Assembly: GCA_022578605.1 (NCBI GenBank)
Contig: MU394093.1
Span: 62,001 to 126,000, forward strand
Source of the DNA: Camillea tinctor
Lineage: Eukaryota > Ascomycota > Sordariomycetes > Xylariales > Xylariaceae
DNA: 64,000 nucleotides
Reading direction: 5' to 3'
Shown here: one piece after another, positions 33,601 through 44,618 of the stretch
How the letters are laid out: the number at the start of each line of letters is the position of its first letter
Position numbering within the stretch: the stretch's first letter is position 1
Notes under the pieces: generated by a model
What the model was told of the DNA's origin: nothing
What the model saw: only the letters and a program-made list of their open reading frames with translations
Database searches by the model: none
Made by a program: the position numbers and the translations under genes

Positions 33601-34585
33601 TGCTCTCGGCAGCGGTTCAGACATCGCCATCGAGGCCGCCGATATGGTTCTTCTTGACACATTTTCCTCCGTTGTGGAGGCTGTCCAGTATGGGCGTGTG
33701 GTCTTTGATAACTTGAAGAAGGTCATCTGCTACTTGTTGCCCGCTGGCAGTTTTGCTGAGTTCTGGCCGGTCATGACCAACGTGTTGTTCGGACTTCCCC
33801 AGATTCTCTCTTCGTTCTTGATGATCATTATATGGTAGGTCTTAACTCAATTTTCTCTTGTATATATGCGCGTACAACCCTCCTAACATTGTATAATAGT
33901 TGCTTCACCGACTGTGCCGCTGCTACCGTCTTGTCCTACGAGAAACCGGAGGCAGATGTGCTCCTACGCAAACCTCGAAATGTCAAGAAAGATCGCCTAG
34001 TAAATTGGCAGCTTGTTGTCCATGCTTACGGGGTCCTTGGTATGATTGAGACGATAGCCTCTTTCGCCATGTCTTATTGGTACCTTGAACGTAATGGCAT
34101 TCCTTTCCGCACCCTCTGGTTCTCTTTCGGTCAGCTGCCGGACTCGATAGACCCCGACTACTACGCTCAGAAGCTGAACGAGGCCTCGTCTATATACTTT
34201 GTCAACTTGGTCGTCATGTGAGTTCCTTTTACAGTCTACACTATAATCTATACTAGTCCTTCTAACTAACGCTATCGCTTCCAGGCAATGGTTTAACCTA
34301 CTTGCGGTTCGCACGAGACGCTGGAGTATATTCCAGCACCCGCCTATCTTCAACAGGAAAACCTCGAATTTATACCTCTTCCCGGCAATCGTCTTTGCAC
34401 TCTCTATGGCTATTCTATGGCTCTATATCCCGGAGCTTCAGCCCATCCTCGGAACCTATCCCGCACCTGTTGAACACTGGTTCTTGCCATTTGCCTTTGG
34501 CATGTTCATTCTTCTATTTGACGAGTTGCGCAAGTACCTCGTGCGAAAATACCCCGATGGCATAGTAGCTAAGTTAGCTTGGTAA
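30646..34585 (+). CDS. P-type cation-transporting ATPase, Na/K-ATPase alpha-like (type II)
   Basis: Eleven exons give 1091 residues: 30646-30821, 30901-30977, 31040-31308, 31385-31774, 31831-31982, 32036-32276, 32352-32767, 32838-33186, 33248-33834, 33900-34217 and 34285-34585. The P-type signatures are complete: TGES in the actuator ([11 protein letters not shown]), PEGLP in helix M4, phosphorylation site [10 protein letters not shown] (D428), KGAPDVL in the nucleotide domain and [20 protein letters not shown] at the hinge. Six C-terminal helices end in the large type-II region, with SYEKPE and a short cytosolic tail. The sequence resembles the type IIC Na/K- and H/K-ATPase alpha branch found in some fungi, which works without the animal beta subunit. 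Exon 9 has two in-frame acceptors six bases apart; the AAG at 33247 gives the conserved FMVTGD. It pumps cations across the plasma membrane or an endomembrane; ion specificity cannot be read from the sequence. Confidence 0.9.
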
Positions 34586-34968
34586 AATGATGTTAAATCA
34601 TTTGTAGTTCAATTCTTATCACGTGCAACTCCATAACATGATGTAGCTGAGGCAAAGCAGCAATAGGGAAACAGTACCACGATCACTACTTCATAGGGGT
34701 AAAAGAGGTCATTGTGTAACCTTTGGTAGACGTGTATAACTAGATCATTAGAGAGACTCAATAAATACCATAAAATATATCAGGAATGATCACATATTAC
34801 CAGTGTTTGATTACAAACAACTCACGTCAGTAGCTTAGGATCTTAGGTAGGCCACCTTAGTATTAAGGAATTCCAAGAAAGATGTTGCAAATACTAGTTT
34901 AAGCCAGTGTCCCTAAGCCAACCAAGCTCAGCCTACCCGTACCTTACAATATTCTAACCCCAAAGCCA
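34586..34968. other. Intergenic, 3' flank
   Basis: AT-rich 3' flank of the ATPase gene and of a small opposite-strand frame. No gene is visible. Confidence 0.5.
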
Positions 34969-35247
34969 TCATTTCTTGGTGTCAGAGTCCTTAGGGTTAG
35001 AGTGAGAGTAATCACTGCTCCCCTTATAATATCCATCGGAGCTCCAATTGGGGTCCTTATCCATGACATCCTGATCTTCGGGGCCCTTGGTATCGGTCGA
35101 ATGGAGGTACTCTAGTGTGTTGACGATGTCGTTCGCTTGGCTAGAGGGAGGGAGTTGATCTTCAGGAACACCCTTATCGTTACCCGCCCTATAAAAGGAT
35201 CTGGGGATATCGGGCGGTAGCTTCCTTGGTACCCCCTCTCGCTTCAT
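34969..35247 (-). CDS. Small hydrophilic protein, hypothetical
   Basis: A 92-residue frame starts with ATG and ends in a lysine pair. It opens with the basic MKREGVPRKLPPDIPRSFYR, is then rich in Asp, Ser, Lys and Pro (DKDPNWSSDGYYKGSSD) and has no hydrophobic segment, so it would be soluble and probably disordered. The composition differs from the surrounding AT-rich non-coding DNA and the frame is the only one of its kind here, which is the main argument for it. I do not recognise a family. It may be a chance frame. Confidence 0.4.
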   Translation of the reverse strand: MKREGVPRKLPPDIPRSFYRAGNDKGVPEDQLPPSSQANDIVNTLEYLHSTDTKGPEDQDVMDKDPNWSSDGYYKGSSDYSHSNPKDSDTKK

Positions 35248-35669
35248 GGTGGGTATATATTCGTGAGTACGTACTTGAGCTATCGAGTTTTGTTTGGGTT
35301 TCGATGCTGGCAGCTAAACGAATTGAACTGGAGAGTAAAAGGTAAAAATGCTCCTTTGTCGTAGACAATAAATATATGTTTTTTGAAAGCATGCCAGAAT
35401 CTGAATGAGCTGGCAATTACACTAGAAAGAGAGCATATATATTACATTACTGAATCATTATTGAATTATAAACGGGCAGGAATTCATCGGATTTACAAGT
35501 GATCAATGGATTCAGTTGCCAATGATGATATATATAAAATACACACCAAAAAAAATTATCAAACATAGTATTTCTAGTTTCCGGCAGTCAAAATACACGA
35601 TACTAGCATTATTACGTCAGGATGACTTAGTAGGCCCTAGTTATTAGTTCTCCTTTTCGTTTCACTATC

Positions 35670-35713
<44 letters not shown>

Positions 35714-37385
35714 GCATATAGCACAATATACCATCGTGCCCAGTGCCCAGTGTGAGTCCTAGGGGGTTATCCCCTACAAGCATGTGGCTAGAAATACTCA
35801 TTTACCTGATTACCCTTTTTTCCCCCACACAACTCATAGCTAGATAAATAAGTAGATAGGAGTGGTTAATCCTCAGTACCGTTTTATATTAGATATACCC
35901 TCCTTACTGTTGAATCAAAAGTTAATCATATTGGTCTGTATTCGGATTTATATTATTACATTAAGTAAGTACCAAATGTCTATACATGCCTAATCATAGT
36001 GATATATATATTACGCACAACGGAGCGACAATATATTACTATATGGTTAGATAGTACCAACATCTGGAACATCCAGCAACATTAGTGTCTTGTTTGCGAT
36101 ATTTCGATTTAATCAAAAGCTACCATTAGTTACACAGCTGTATAATATCACAGTTAATGGATTGATCGCTACTCAGGACTTACACAATCGAAATAATTGG
36201 TGACTCAACCTGAATTTCAAACTGTTACGTGCCGTGTTAAAGAGACCTGTACACTACGTTAGATATATTCATGAACCCGCTATAATACTATCATCATCGC
36301 CGCAGTTAATCGTCAACTGTAGTTCACGCATCTACCCGAACTCTGTTCTGGCGGTGTTGTATTGACGAATCGGCTTGCACTCGGAGCTGAATAATGAAAT
36401 ATGGCGCAATTGTTTTTACGTGAACGCCGGGCTGGCCGAGTTGTAATCCTTGCGTGTGTATCAATACCCAGCATACGAACTTATACCTACCAACCATTTC
36501 AAGAGATGAAAACCCTAATTAATATATAATATGATATGGTAAAAAGCTAGAAAGTAAACTTTACAATATAAATCTTAAGCCTAGAATTTTTGGTTCACGC
36601 TTATTCCTTTTCACAATAATCTATATGTGGAAGCTCGCAACTCTAGCGTATATTTAATTTATTACTTATTTAGTCCGTTCCCTTTTCCAATTCCCGGGGC
36701 CTATCTCCATTCTCCACCTTGTCTCCATGCAGAAGAGGAGAAAGACAAAGAGAGAGAAACAGGATCGGTATATAGAGGAAACAAGACTAATTCTCATGTA
36801 ATGCACATGTTGCCTTAGTTTCCGGCAAGTCCCCAATAGCAATTCACCTCGCTGATATAGGGATTCGCTCTGAGAGGCTGGGAAGCTCCCGCTGCTACTC
36901 AGCTTATCATGCATATCAAGCCCTGTAGGTATGTTACCGAGACATTGCAGCTGGGGATTGGGAAGTCCCCTCTCCCCACGCAACGGATAAGTATGTTTGT
37001 AGTGTAGTGTGGTGTAGTATATTATAGTATAGTGTAAACACGAAGACTGACGATCGGGCACTTGTCCGATCGTAGCCCCAGAAAAAGTCGGTCCTCTTCG
37101 GCTGGGGGTCGAGTCGGAATTGTATTTGCCCTTGCAGATTACAATGCCAGAAGAGTCCATCTGTTGGTTCGTTTCTCATTGGCAAAAACTTGATGTTTTG
37201 GTCTCCATTGTTTCTTGTTACTCTTTTTCGTTTTTTTTTCTCTTTTCTTCTCTCTTATTGTTTTCTTTTGCTTTTTCTCTTTTTGGGGGGGTTTTATACT
37301 CCACAAATCGAATAATCCTTAGCTCTATTCCTTATTGAACAGCCTCACAACGCCTTCTCGCTCCTAAATTATCTTAGTACTCGTC
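35248..37385. other. Intergenic, 2.1 kb, AT-rich, no gene seen
   Basis: AT-rich DNA from 35500 to 36660 with a compound microsatellite, then a pyrimidine-rich leader (37190-37290, with a T run and a G run) ahead of the transporter start. I see no coding exon. Confidence 0.5.
35671..35713. repeat. Compound (CT)n(CA)n microsatellite
   Basis: A run of about 11 CT units passes directly into about 10 CA units. Its purity suggests it is length-variable between strains. Confidence 0.9.
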
Positions 37386-39460
37386 ATGGCGAGTGACGAG
37401 ACGACGCCACTGCTCCGCAGTGAAGCCACCGACAGTCCTTCGCAACCCAAAGCTACGAAGGCCAAGACCGTAGCCACCACGGTCTTCGGCCCCGCTAATC
37501 GCATCCTCTTCGCCGGGTTTCTCATGTCCTTCACGCTAGGCATTACTCAAGTTCCGTAAGCACCGCTGCCTTAGACCCCATCAGGAGATACATCGAAATG
37601 GGACCTATGGAGGACTGATGGGGAAAACCATAGGATCATCTACGTCTTCCGCCTCATGGAATGTGACATCTTCTGGAGCCACCACGGCCCGTTTGAGGGT
37701 CCCGGCGACCGCTGCCACCGCCGCGAGATCAATGCCGGCACGGCCACTCAAGTGTCGATTGTCGGCATGTCGACATCTTTCAGCGGTGTATTTAACCTCT
37801 TCATCTGTGGCTATTTCATTAAGTTATGGGGGCCGCGGTGGGCGTTCGTGTCCCAGACCGCCTTATTAGGTCTGAGAGTTTCGACCCAGATTATCGGTGT
37901 CACTATAGGCGGTCGTACCGGCGAGATCATTTTCCAAGCCTTTCAAGCAATTGGCATAATCGGGGGCCCTCGCGGGTACCAGTAAGTTATTTTCCATAAT
38001 GTCTATCTCTATGCCACTATATGGGTACTAACATGAATTAGATTGGTACTGAACACAGCCGTCTCTGAGCTTGTAGCAGCAAAAGATCGCACAGCGGTAT
38101 TTGGACGGTTGCAAGGTTCTATCATGCTTGGTACAGCATTTGGATACCTATGTAAGTGCCCTTTCCGTTAATCAACAGTTGGACTTAGGATGTATGGTCT
38201 GACTCGAAAACAGTGGGTGGTGTCCTTGGTGATGTCTATAACATTAGGCGCCCCTTCGAGACGGCATTCTTCCTATACATTGTTTCGACCGTATACGGAG
38301 CACTTTTCATGCCAACAGGAAGTGGATCCGAAGTCAGCGGACAAAAGCAAGGAGGCCGGGGTATCAGTGCTTTCTTTGCTCCTATTAAGGTGATTGTGCC
38401 GCATAGATACCGCTTAGAATCTGGCAAGATAATTAAGAACTATGGCTTGGTATTACTTGCTATAGGTATATTCCTCGGAGTGGTAAGACGGCTTTATCCC
38501 CTTTCTAATACTTTGTTCTCATCTCATCCGAACCAGTTCGCGTCCGGATACGCACCTGTCCTCCTTCAAATGTACGCCACCTCGGAGTTCGACTTCGGCA
38601 CGACTGAGAACGGATACCTCATGTTCGGCAATTCCTTGATCCGGGGTCTCTTCCTACTTCTTATGTTTCCGAAAATTATCTCGTCAGGACGAGACTGGTT
38701 TAATGGCACGCACGTGGAGGAATCAGCGAAACATACATCTGAAAGTCACATCCCGATAAGTCCGCAAGATTTTGAAGTAGCTGAAGGCGACGAAGTCCCC
38801 CAGGAGCCAACACAAGTTCCCGACCCAGACGAGGAGGACTCTGGCACTGGATTTGATCTGTTTTTCGTCAGATGGAGTCTTGTCATCGACTCACTCGTGA
38901 CTTTCTTTGCTGCATTCTCTTCCAATGGATGGCAGGTATACCTTGGTAGGATCCTCCGCTGATTACCATTATGCATTATAGAATATGAGTCCGACTAATT
39001 AAAGGATAGCTGGGTTTTTGCTTCCGTTTGCATCAGGATCTGCGCCTGCTGCAAAGGGGGTTATGACAGAGATGTGTGCACCACATCAGCGGCCAGATGC
39101 GATCAGTGCCATCACGCTTGTGGAAAGTACAGCAACACTACTGACACAAGGACTTTTTGGTCTGGTATTTGCAGCATTTTCTGAAATAGATCGGCCAAGT
39201 TTAACCTTCTTTGTCAATGCGGTAAGGCAGATACCCAACTCAGGGGAGAACTGCCCAAGGATATTTGGTAACTAATATGATTATAGGGGTTTGCTGTATT
39301 GGGTTTTACAGTGTTATTCCTAGCACGATTTCCACCAGAAAATAGCAAAAGAATTGATGAGCACGAATCAGAGTCTGTCACAGAAGCTGATACTCATCCT
39401 TCATCTAATGCAGAAACTATACAAGAGTCTAGCGAAGGGGAGGCCGAGGAGGGTGAATAA
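37386..39460 (+). CDS. Major facilitator superfamily transporter
   Basis: Seven exons (37386-37555, 37634-37981, 38042-38151, 38214-38482, 38537-38945, 39010-39221, 39287-39460) give 563 residues. The N-terminus is soluble (MASDETTPLLRSEA), followed by hydrophobic helices. The first loop has a Cys-rich segment (MECDIFWSHHGPF, then GDRCHRREIN). The loop after helix 2 (LWGPRWAFVSQ) occupies the MFS motif A position but is weakly conserved. A long acidic cytosolic loop (SPQDFEVAEGDEVPQEP) separates the two halves, and the tail is Glu/Ser-rich. It should be a plasma-membrane or vacuolar carrier of a small solute or drug; the substrate is unknown. Intron 4 (38483-38536) is 54 nt with no in-frame stop, so retaining it would add 18 residues in frame. 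Confidence 0.82.
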
Positions 39461-40067
39461 AATCCATAGTTCATAATATACCATAGACATATTGAGGCAT
39501 AAAACAAAAGATACGTATGAACCCCATGTCCATGGGTGGATGAATATTAAAAGTTAAAAGGATCTAGGTTAGGTAATTTTGTCTGCGCCTATATAGAGAA
39601 AGCATGGGACTAGGAGTAGTGAAGAAAGGACAAAAGCACCAGCGCAGTAAGATCAGATTGCCAAGTATAGACGCGGAAAAAAAAGACAAGCAAATAAGGA
39701 ATACGGAATGACAATATCGTTTGCTCAGTATATGGATAGCTTTCTAGGGCTATTGAGGGTAGTATGACAATGACCAATGTTATTAGCCCCTATAGCCTAT
39801 TTAAAGAGAAGGATATAGTCACTCCAGGTGAGTAGTTGTAGATCAGAATCACAGCTTATCATGAAATACTCCATAATTTTCCAAGGTGCAGCTATTTAAA
39901 GGCAAAAATCAAAGACTGCCCTACAACTTTGACATCTCCGTCGGGTGCTTCTCGCAACCTCTTCTGAGTTCGTCTACCTAACTATCATCTTACCATAAGC
40001 CTCCCCCCCCCCCCAACAACAACAACAACAACAAAGAAAAACCCCAGATAACATAAGACCTCGCGCA
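39461..40067. other. Intergenic, with C-run and AAC repeat
   Basis: Non-coding. A run of C (40003-40013) is followed by AAC repeats just before the Nudix pseudogene ATG, resembling a 5' leader. No gene seen. Confidence 0.5.
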
Positions 40068-40832
40068 ATGACGCTATGTTTGGGCCCCGGTGAACAGCCC
40101 ATTGACTACGACGATGGCAGTTTCACGTATCCATTCGCGCTCCGGTTGTTCCTCTAGCGGGAGAAGGATTTCGTCAGGAAAATAGGTATTAGCGACCGTG
40201 CGCTCGTCGGCATCGTCATCTTCAACGCCGAGCGCGACCGCGTGCTGCTTGTACAAAGGTTTGCAGAAGACTAGCTCCGGAGGGAATGGGAAGTGCCCAG
40301 CAGTACATGTGAGCGTAGCGACAATTCGCTCTTAAAAGCAGCTACTCGCGGATTACTCCAGCAAAGGTATGTAAACCGCCTCCAAAGAAAAAAAAAAAAA
40401 AAAGGAAATGGTGTTGCGGTCACAAGCAATTGATAAATGCTTTCATAATTTCCTTATGCTCTCCGATCTAGAGACATGGCTGAAGCTAACCTCTCGCGTC
40501 CTTACTTTTTGCGTCCACTACACAGCGGCCTCGAGATTACCCATTTCAGGGGCTGGGCTGGCACTTTGTCTGTCCCTCTCGAGGGCGAGAAGTCTTGTCC
40601 TGCTCGAATAGGCAAGTACTTCCTCGCTGTTGAGACGCGCAACCACGACGTCAAGCTCAACCCTGAAGAGCACAGGAGATTCATATGGGCGACAGCAGAT
40701 GAAATCAAGAGAGGCCGATAGGGAGAGGACCTCAAGTTCGCGGACGACATCATCAAGAATGTCATCGAAACAGCATTTGAGATGATAGAATGTTTGAAGG
40801 AGAAAAAGAAAGAAGATAAACCACCTGTATAA
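40068..40832 (+). pseudogene. Nudix hydrolase pseudogene with three in-frame TAG stops
   Basis: From the ATG at 40068 one frame carries a recognisable Nudix protein in two exons (40068-40366 and 40472-40832). They are joined by an intron that still has consensus GTATGT and CTAG sites. Recognisable pieces are RALVGIVIFNAERDRVLLVQR (from about 40187), WEVPSSTC, FLAVETRNHDVKLNPEEH and FIWATADEIKRG. Three TAG codons interrupt it at 40155, 40272 and 40719. The Nudix box, normally GX5EX7REUXEEXGU, has eroded to RGLLQQ where REUXEE should be, so the metal-binding glutamates are lost and the protein would be inactive even with read-through. The substitutions are not only C-to-T, so this is ordinary decay rather than RIP. 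Confidence 0.78.
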
Positions 40833-41901
40833 TCACATGTCAGGCCCGGCACGGCGATAGTGATTGCAGCAATAGTTCTGATGGTGGTGGTCAGTGATTA
40901 TTGCATTTTCACTAGTGTTGATTTTTATTAGCAACAAGATAAAAAGGGGGGCCGGTTTCGCATGGAAGGGGGGGGGACATAAAAATAGGAAAAGAGTCTA
41001 ACTAGACTTGAATATCTTTTGCTCTTTTTTCTCTTTCAGAAAAGGAAAAAAAAAAATTCATAAAACAAAATCTTTTTTCTACTAAACCACCTAGATAGTC
41101 AACATATACGATATACGATACCATAATAATAATAGAAAATGATGCGAGGCCTATATCGGGCACGATCAACCGGTCCATCCACAATTTTTCTCGCCTCAAC
41201 GTGACTCAAATCAGGGGTCCTAATCGCCTGATGATAAAGCGGTGGGCGCATACATACATGTAGGTACATATGTATGATAATGTAAAATGTATAGACAGCG
41301 AAGCGACTCCATAAGGTACGGGTGGAGGGACGAGGGGCGGATGGAGGGAGGTGTGGAGGGATGGAGGGACGGGAAGAGAGAATCTAAAGAATTTTTTTCT
41401 CTTACTTTTCCTGTTCCTCTCTTCTTCACCTTCACACTATCCTAGGCCATAGGTCTTCCCTCCTCCACTCACCCCTACACTAGAGCTGAGTGGCACCACG
41501 CCGGTGGAACTTTTTACATCACACATCGTCTCCACTAGATTGGGCTGGGCTTCAAAAATTCTTGATAATGTTGGTAGATAGAAGATCGTCAGCATGCCCG
41601 TCTCCAGGATGAAGGTTATCTTCTTCCGCTCGCTCGCTCGTTCTTCTTCTCTTATCTTCACCTCTCCCCTCTTCCCCCCTCTTCTTTCTTTTCTCTCTTG
41701 AGATTGGCCATTGACCAGTAATAATATCCCTGAGAGAAGAATAGAGAGAAAAAAAGAGGAGAGAAAGAAGAAAGAAAGCTCATCTAAGTGTATCTGCTAG
41801 CTTGAAAGCTACTTTATCTATACACACATATACACACTCGCTCACTCACCCGCTCACTCACCCGCTCACTTGCCCACACCCTCACCCTCACGCCCCTCAA
41901 C
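40833..41901. other. Intergenic, homopolymer- and pyrimidine-rich
   Basis: This contains A/T and G runs (40380-41060), a GGAGGGA-rich stretch (41325-41375), and pyrimidine/purine tracts leading to a CTCACTCACCCG repeat just before the transporter start. I see no gene; the last 200 bases are probably its leader. Confidence 0.5.
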
Positions 41902-43921
41902 ATGCCCCACCGTCTCTCTCACGACGGAGACGGTGCGCCCCTCGAGCGCCGCACCTCGGCCCTCGAGGAGGTCCCTACCCTCGTCCCGCCAGCCGGTTTC
42001 CCAGGTCTCCCGACCACCACGCGCCGGCGCAGCACCGCCTCGCGCGTCTCCTTCAACGAGGAAGATCTAGCCTCTCTCGCGCGGCACGCCTCCGGTGCCT
42101 CCGCGACCACTTCTGCCGCCGCCGCCGTCGCGCGGCACGAGTCGCAGGATCTCGTGCGCGACCTCCCGCCATTCGTCCAGATGCCGCGGGCGGCCAAGAA
42201 GGGCCTCCCCAGCACGATCCGCGAGGTGCCGTCCACGCTAACGTCGCCCGTTTCGACGCGGCCGCCCTCGCCCGTCAGTGGCAACGTTGGCGTGGGAGGG
42301 ACGGTGATCGAGCTCCCGCTCGTGCGCCGGGACAGCAGCAACACGCCTCCGGGGTCGCCCTCGTCTGCTTCGTCGGCGGCGGCGTACGAGAACGGCTTCA
42401 ACCAGGCGTACCCGGAGGTGGGCATCATCCGGTCGTGGCGCGGGGCCCTGATCCTGCTGTGCACGTGCGGCGCGCAGCTGATGGACAACGTGTTCATGAC
42501 GGGGGTCAACATCGCGCTGCCGGCGATCCAGCGCGACTTCGACGTGCCGTCCAACGACCTGCAGTGGCTCATCTCGGCGTACACGCTGACCTTCGGGGGC
42601 TTCCTGTTGCTCGCGGGCGTGCTGGCCGACCGCTACGGCCGCAAGCTCATCTTCTGCTCCGGTATGGCTCTGCTGAGCGTATGGACTCTGGCCGACGGCT
42701 TCGCGACTTCGTTCATCCAGCTCGCTATCTTTCGTGCGCTGCAGGGTATCGGTGCTGCCATGACGGTGCCGAGCGCTGTTGGTATTATCAGTAACTACTT
42801 CGTCGCTAAGGACCGTACCCTGGCCCTGACCATCTTTGGCGCTGCTGGTGCTGTCGGGTTCTGCATGGGTCTCATCTTCGGCGGTTTCTTGACCTCGTCC
42901 TTGGGGTGGCGCTACATCTTCTATGTTTCCGTCATCGTGACTAGCACTCTAGGATCTCTGGGCTGGTTCTGCCTCTCTCAAGACAGGTTCGAAGGGCTCT
43001 CCAAGCCGAAGTTGGATTTTGCCGGGGCTGGTCTGTCAACTGCCGGCCTGATCCTGCTGAGCTTTGTCTTGTCTAGCGGAGGAGAGTACGGCTGGAGCAA
43101 GGCTTTCATAATCGTGCTACTTATCGTGAGCATTGCCATGATAGGCATCTTCACCTATGTGGAGAAGAAGGTCCCGAATCCCATCATGCCCCTGTCTCTA
43201 TGGAAGTTGGAGAACTTTGCGGCGCTTTGGATTGGCGGTTTTGGTGAGTTCCCATACTATCATATTTATGCCCCCTTTTTCTGTTCTCCAAAGTTATTTA
43301 CCTGCATATACTAATATGTACTAATATGAATCAGTTATGTACGGCGGATATCAAACCACCATCTATTACACTACCCTCATTGCACAGGAGGTCAATCAGC
43401 TCAGTGCAGGACAGACTGCGCTACGATTCCTTCCAATGGGTGCCACAGGGTTCATTTTCAGTCTCTCCATGTCACGCATGCTCGACGTTTTCAACACCAA
43501 GTACCTGCTCCTGACAGGCATGTTGATCTGCGCCGTGGCTCCGATCCCGTCGGCCCTGATGCGGGAGAGTGATCTCGACTTCTGGAAGCACGTGTTCCCA
43601 ACCACAGTCATCGGTGTCGCCGGTACTACCATAGTGTACTGCACCATCACCGTTGTGCTATTAGCTTCCGTTCCCATCAATGTTAAGAGTCTCTGCGGTG
43701 GTATGATCAACACGGCCTTCCAAATCGGTAGCGGGGTTGGCCTGGCGCTAGCAAGCGCAGTCGTGCAAGCTGTAGACACGAGCAAAGGTCATGGCAGACT
43801 ACAGCAATACGGTACAGGACTATGGTGCTGTGTCGGGCTTGCCGGCATCGGTGTCATAGCCAGTGCTGTTGGCGTAAAGAACATGGGGAAACCCCAAACA
43901 GGTCCTATCATGGTTCACTAA
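41902..43921 (+). CDS. MFS drug:H+ antiporter, DHA2-like (14 helices)
   Basis: Two exons (41902-43243 and 43335-43921) with a 91-nt phase-1 intron give 642 residues. A long Ser/Pro/Arg-rich cytosolic N-terminus (1-175) precedes the transport core. The core has NIALPAIQRDF in helix 1, the loop motif LADRYGRKLIF (motif A), LAIFRALQGIGAAMTVPSA (motif B region) and GAVGFCMGLIFGGFL (motif C-like, typical of antiporters). More than twelve hydrophobic segments are present, consistent with 14. The splice restores IGGFVMYGGYQTTIYY. DHA2 proteins export toxic compounds or secondary metabolites in exchange for protons. The start at 41902 is preferred because the GC-rich N-terminus is continuous with the core; the substrate is unknown. 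Confidence 0.88.
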
Positions 43922-44618
43922 CGAAACGACTTAAAGGCTATTTGGGATTGGCACGTATTGGGTTCACGGTTTGGGTTACAGGTGTTGAAAAAAAAATCAG
44001 GAGGGAGTATTGGCTTGGTAATGAGAGGTGAATTTAAGGATTATGGAGAGTAACGAAGATAATTTTTTGGGATGGTTTATGTCTTAAACATTTAGTAATG
44101 GGGATGGTTAGCAGGATGCTTGAAGAAAAATATGCGATCAATTAGACTAAACTAGACAGACTACCGCAAGCCGACACATGTCTCTCCTTATATCAAGTCT
44201 CACTAATCTACCCGAATTCAAGGGGTCATTGATATCCAATTTAAGACAACTTCTATCATCGTGGATTGTACTCAAAAAGGGGGTCATAAGAAAATCGAGT
44301 CGAAAACTCCCTATAAAGGTCACAACTCAGGTTGGGGTAAATCACCACTACTCCCGCCACCATCACCACCACCCATTCACATATAGAGGATAATGAGACC
44401 AAAAGCTGTCACATATAACCATAGGACGCAGAGAACTCGGCATCCCGTCCGCTCTGCCCTAGATAAACTGGGTACCGTTAAACCAGTCGCTGGGGGTGGC
44501 GGAGAGCGGCTATGGGGACTAGCTCATCTCCTACGTGACTGATCTTCCAAGATCCTCAGGCCGTTTCTAGACTCAGTATCGCGCCTGCTCAGTATCAGGC
44601 TACACATACCGTTTTCTC
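43922..44618. other. Intergenic between convergent genes
   Basis: 3' flanks of the antiporter and the NLR gene. A CACCATCACCACC-type stretch lies near 44356. No gene seen. Confidence 0.55.
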
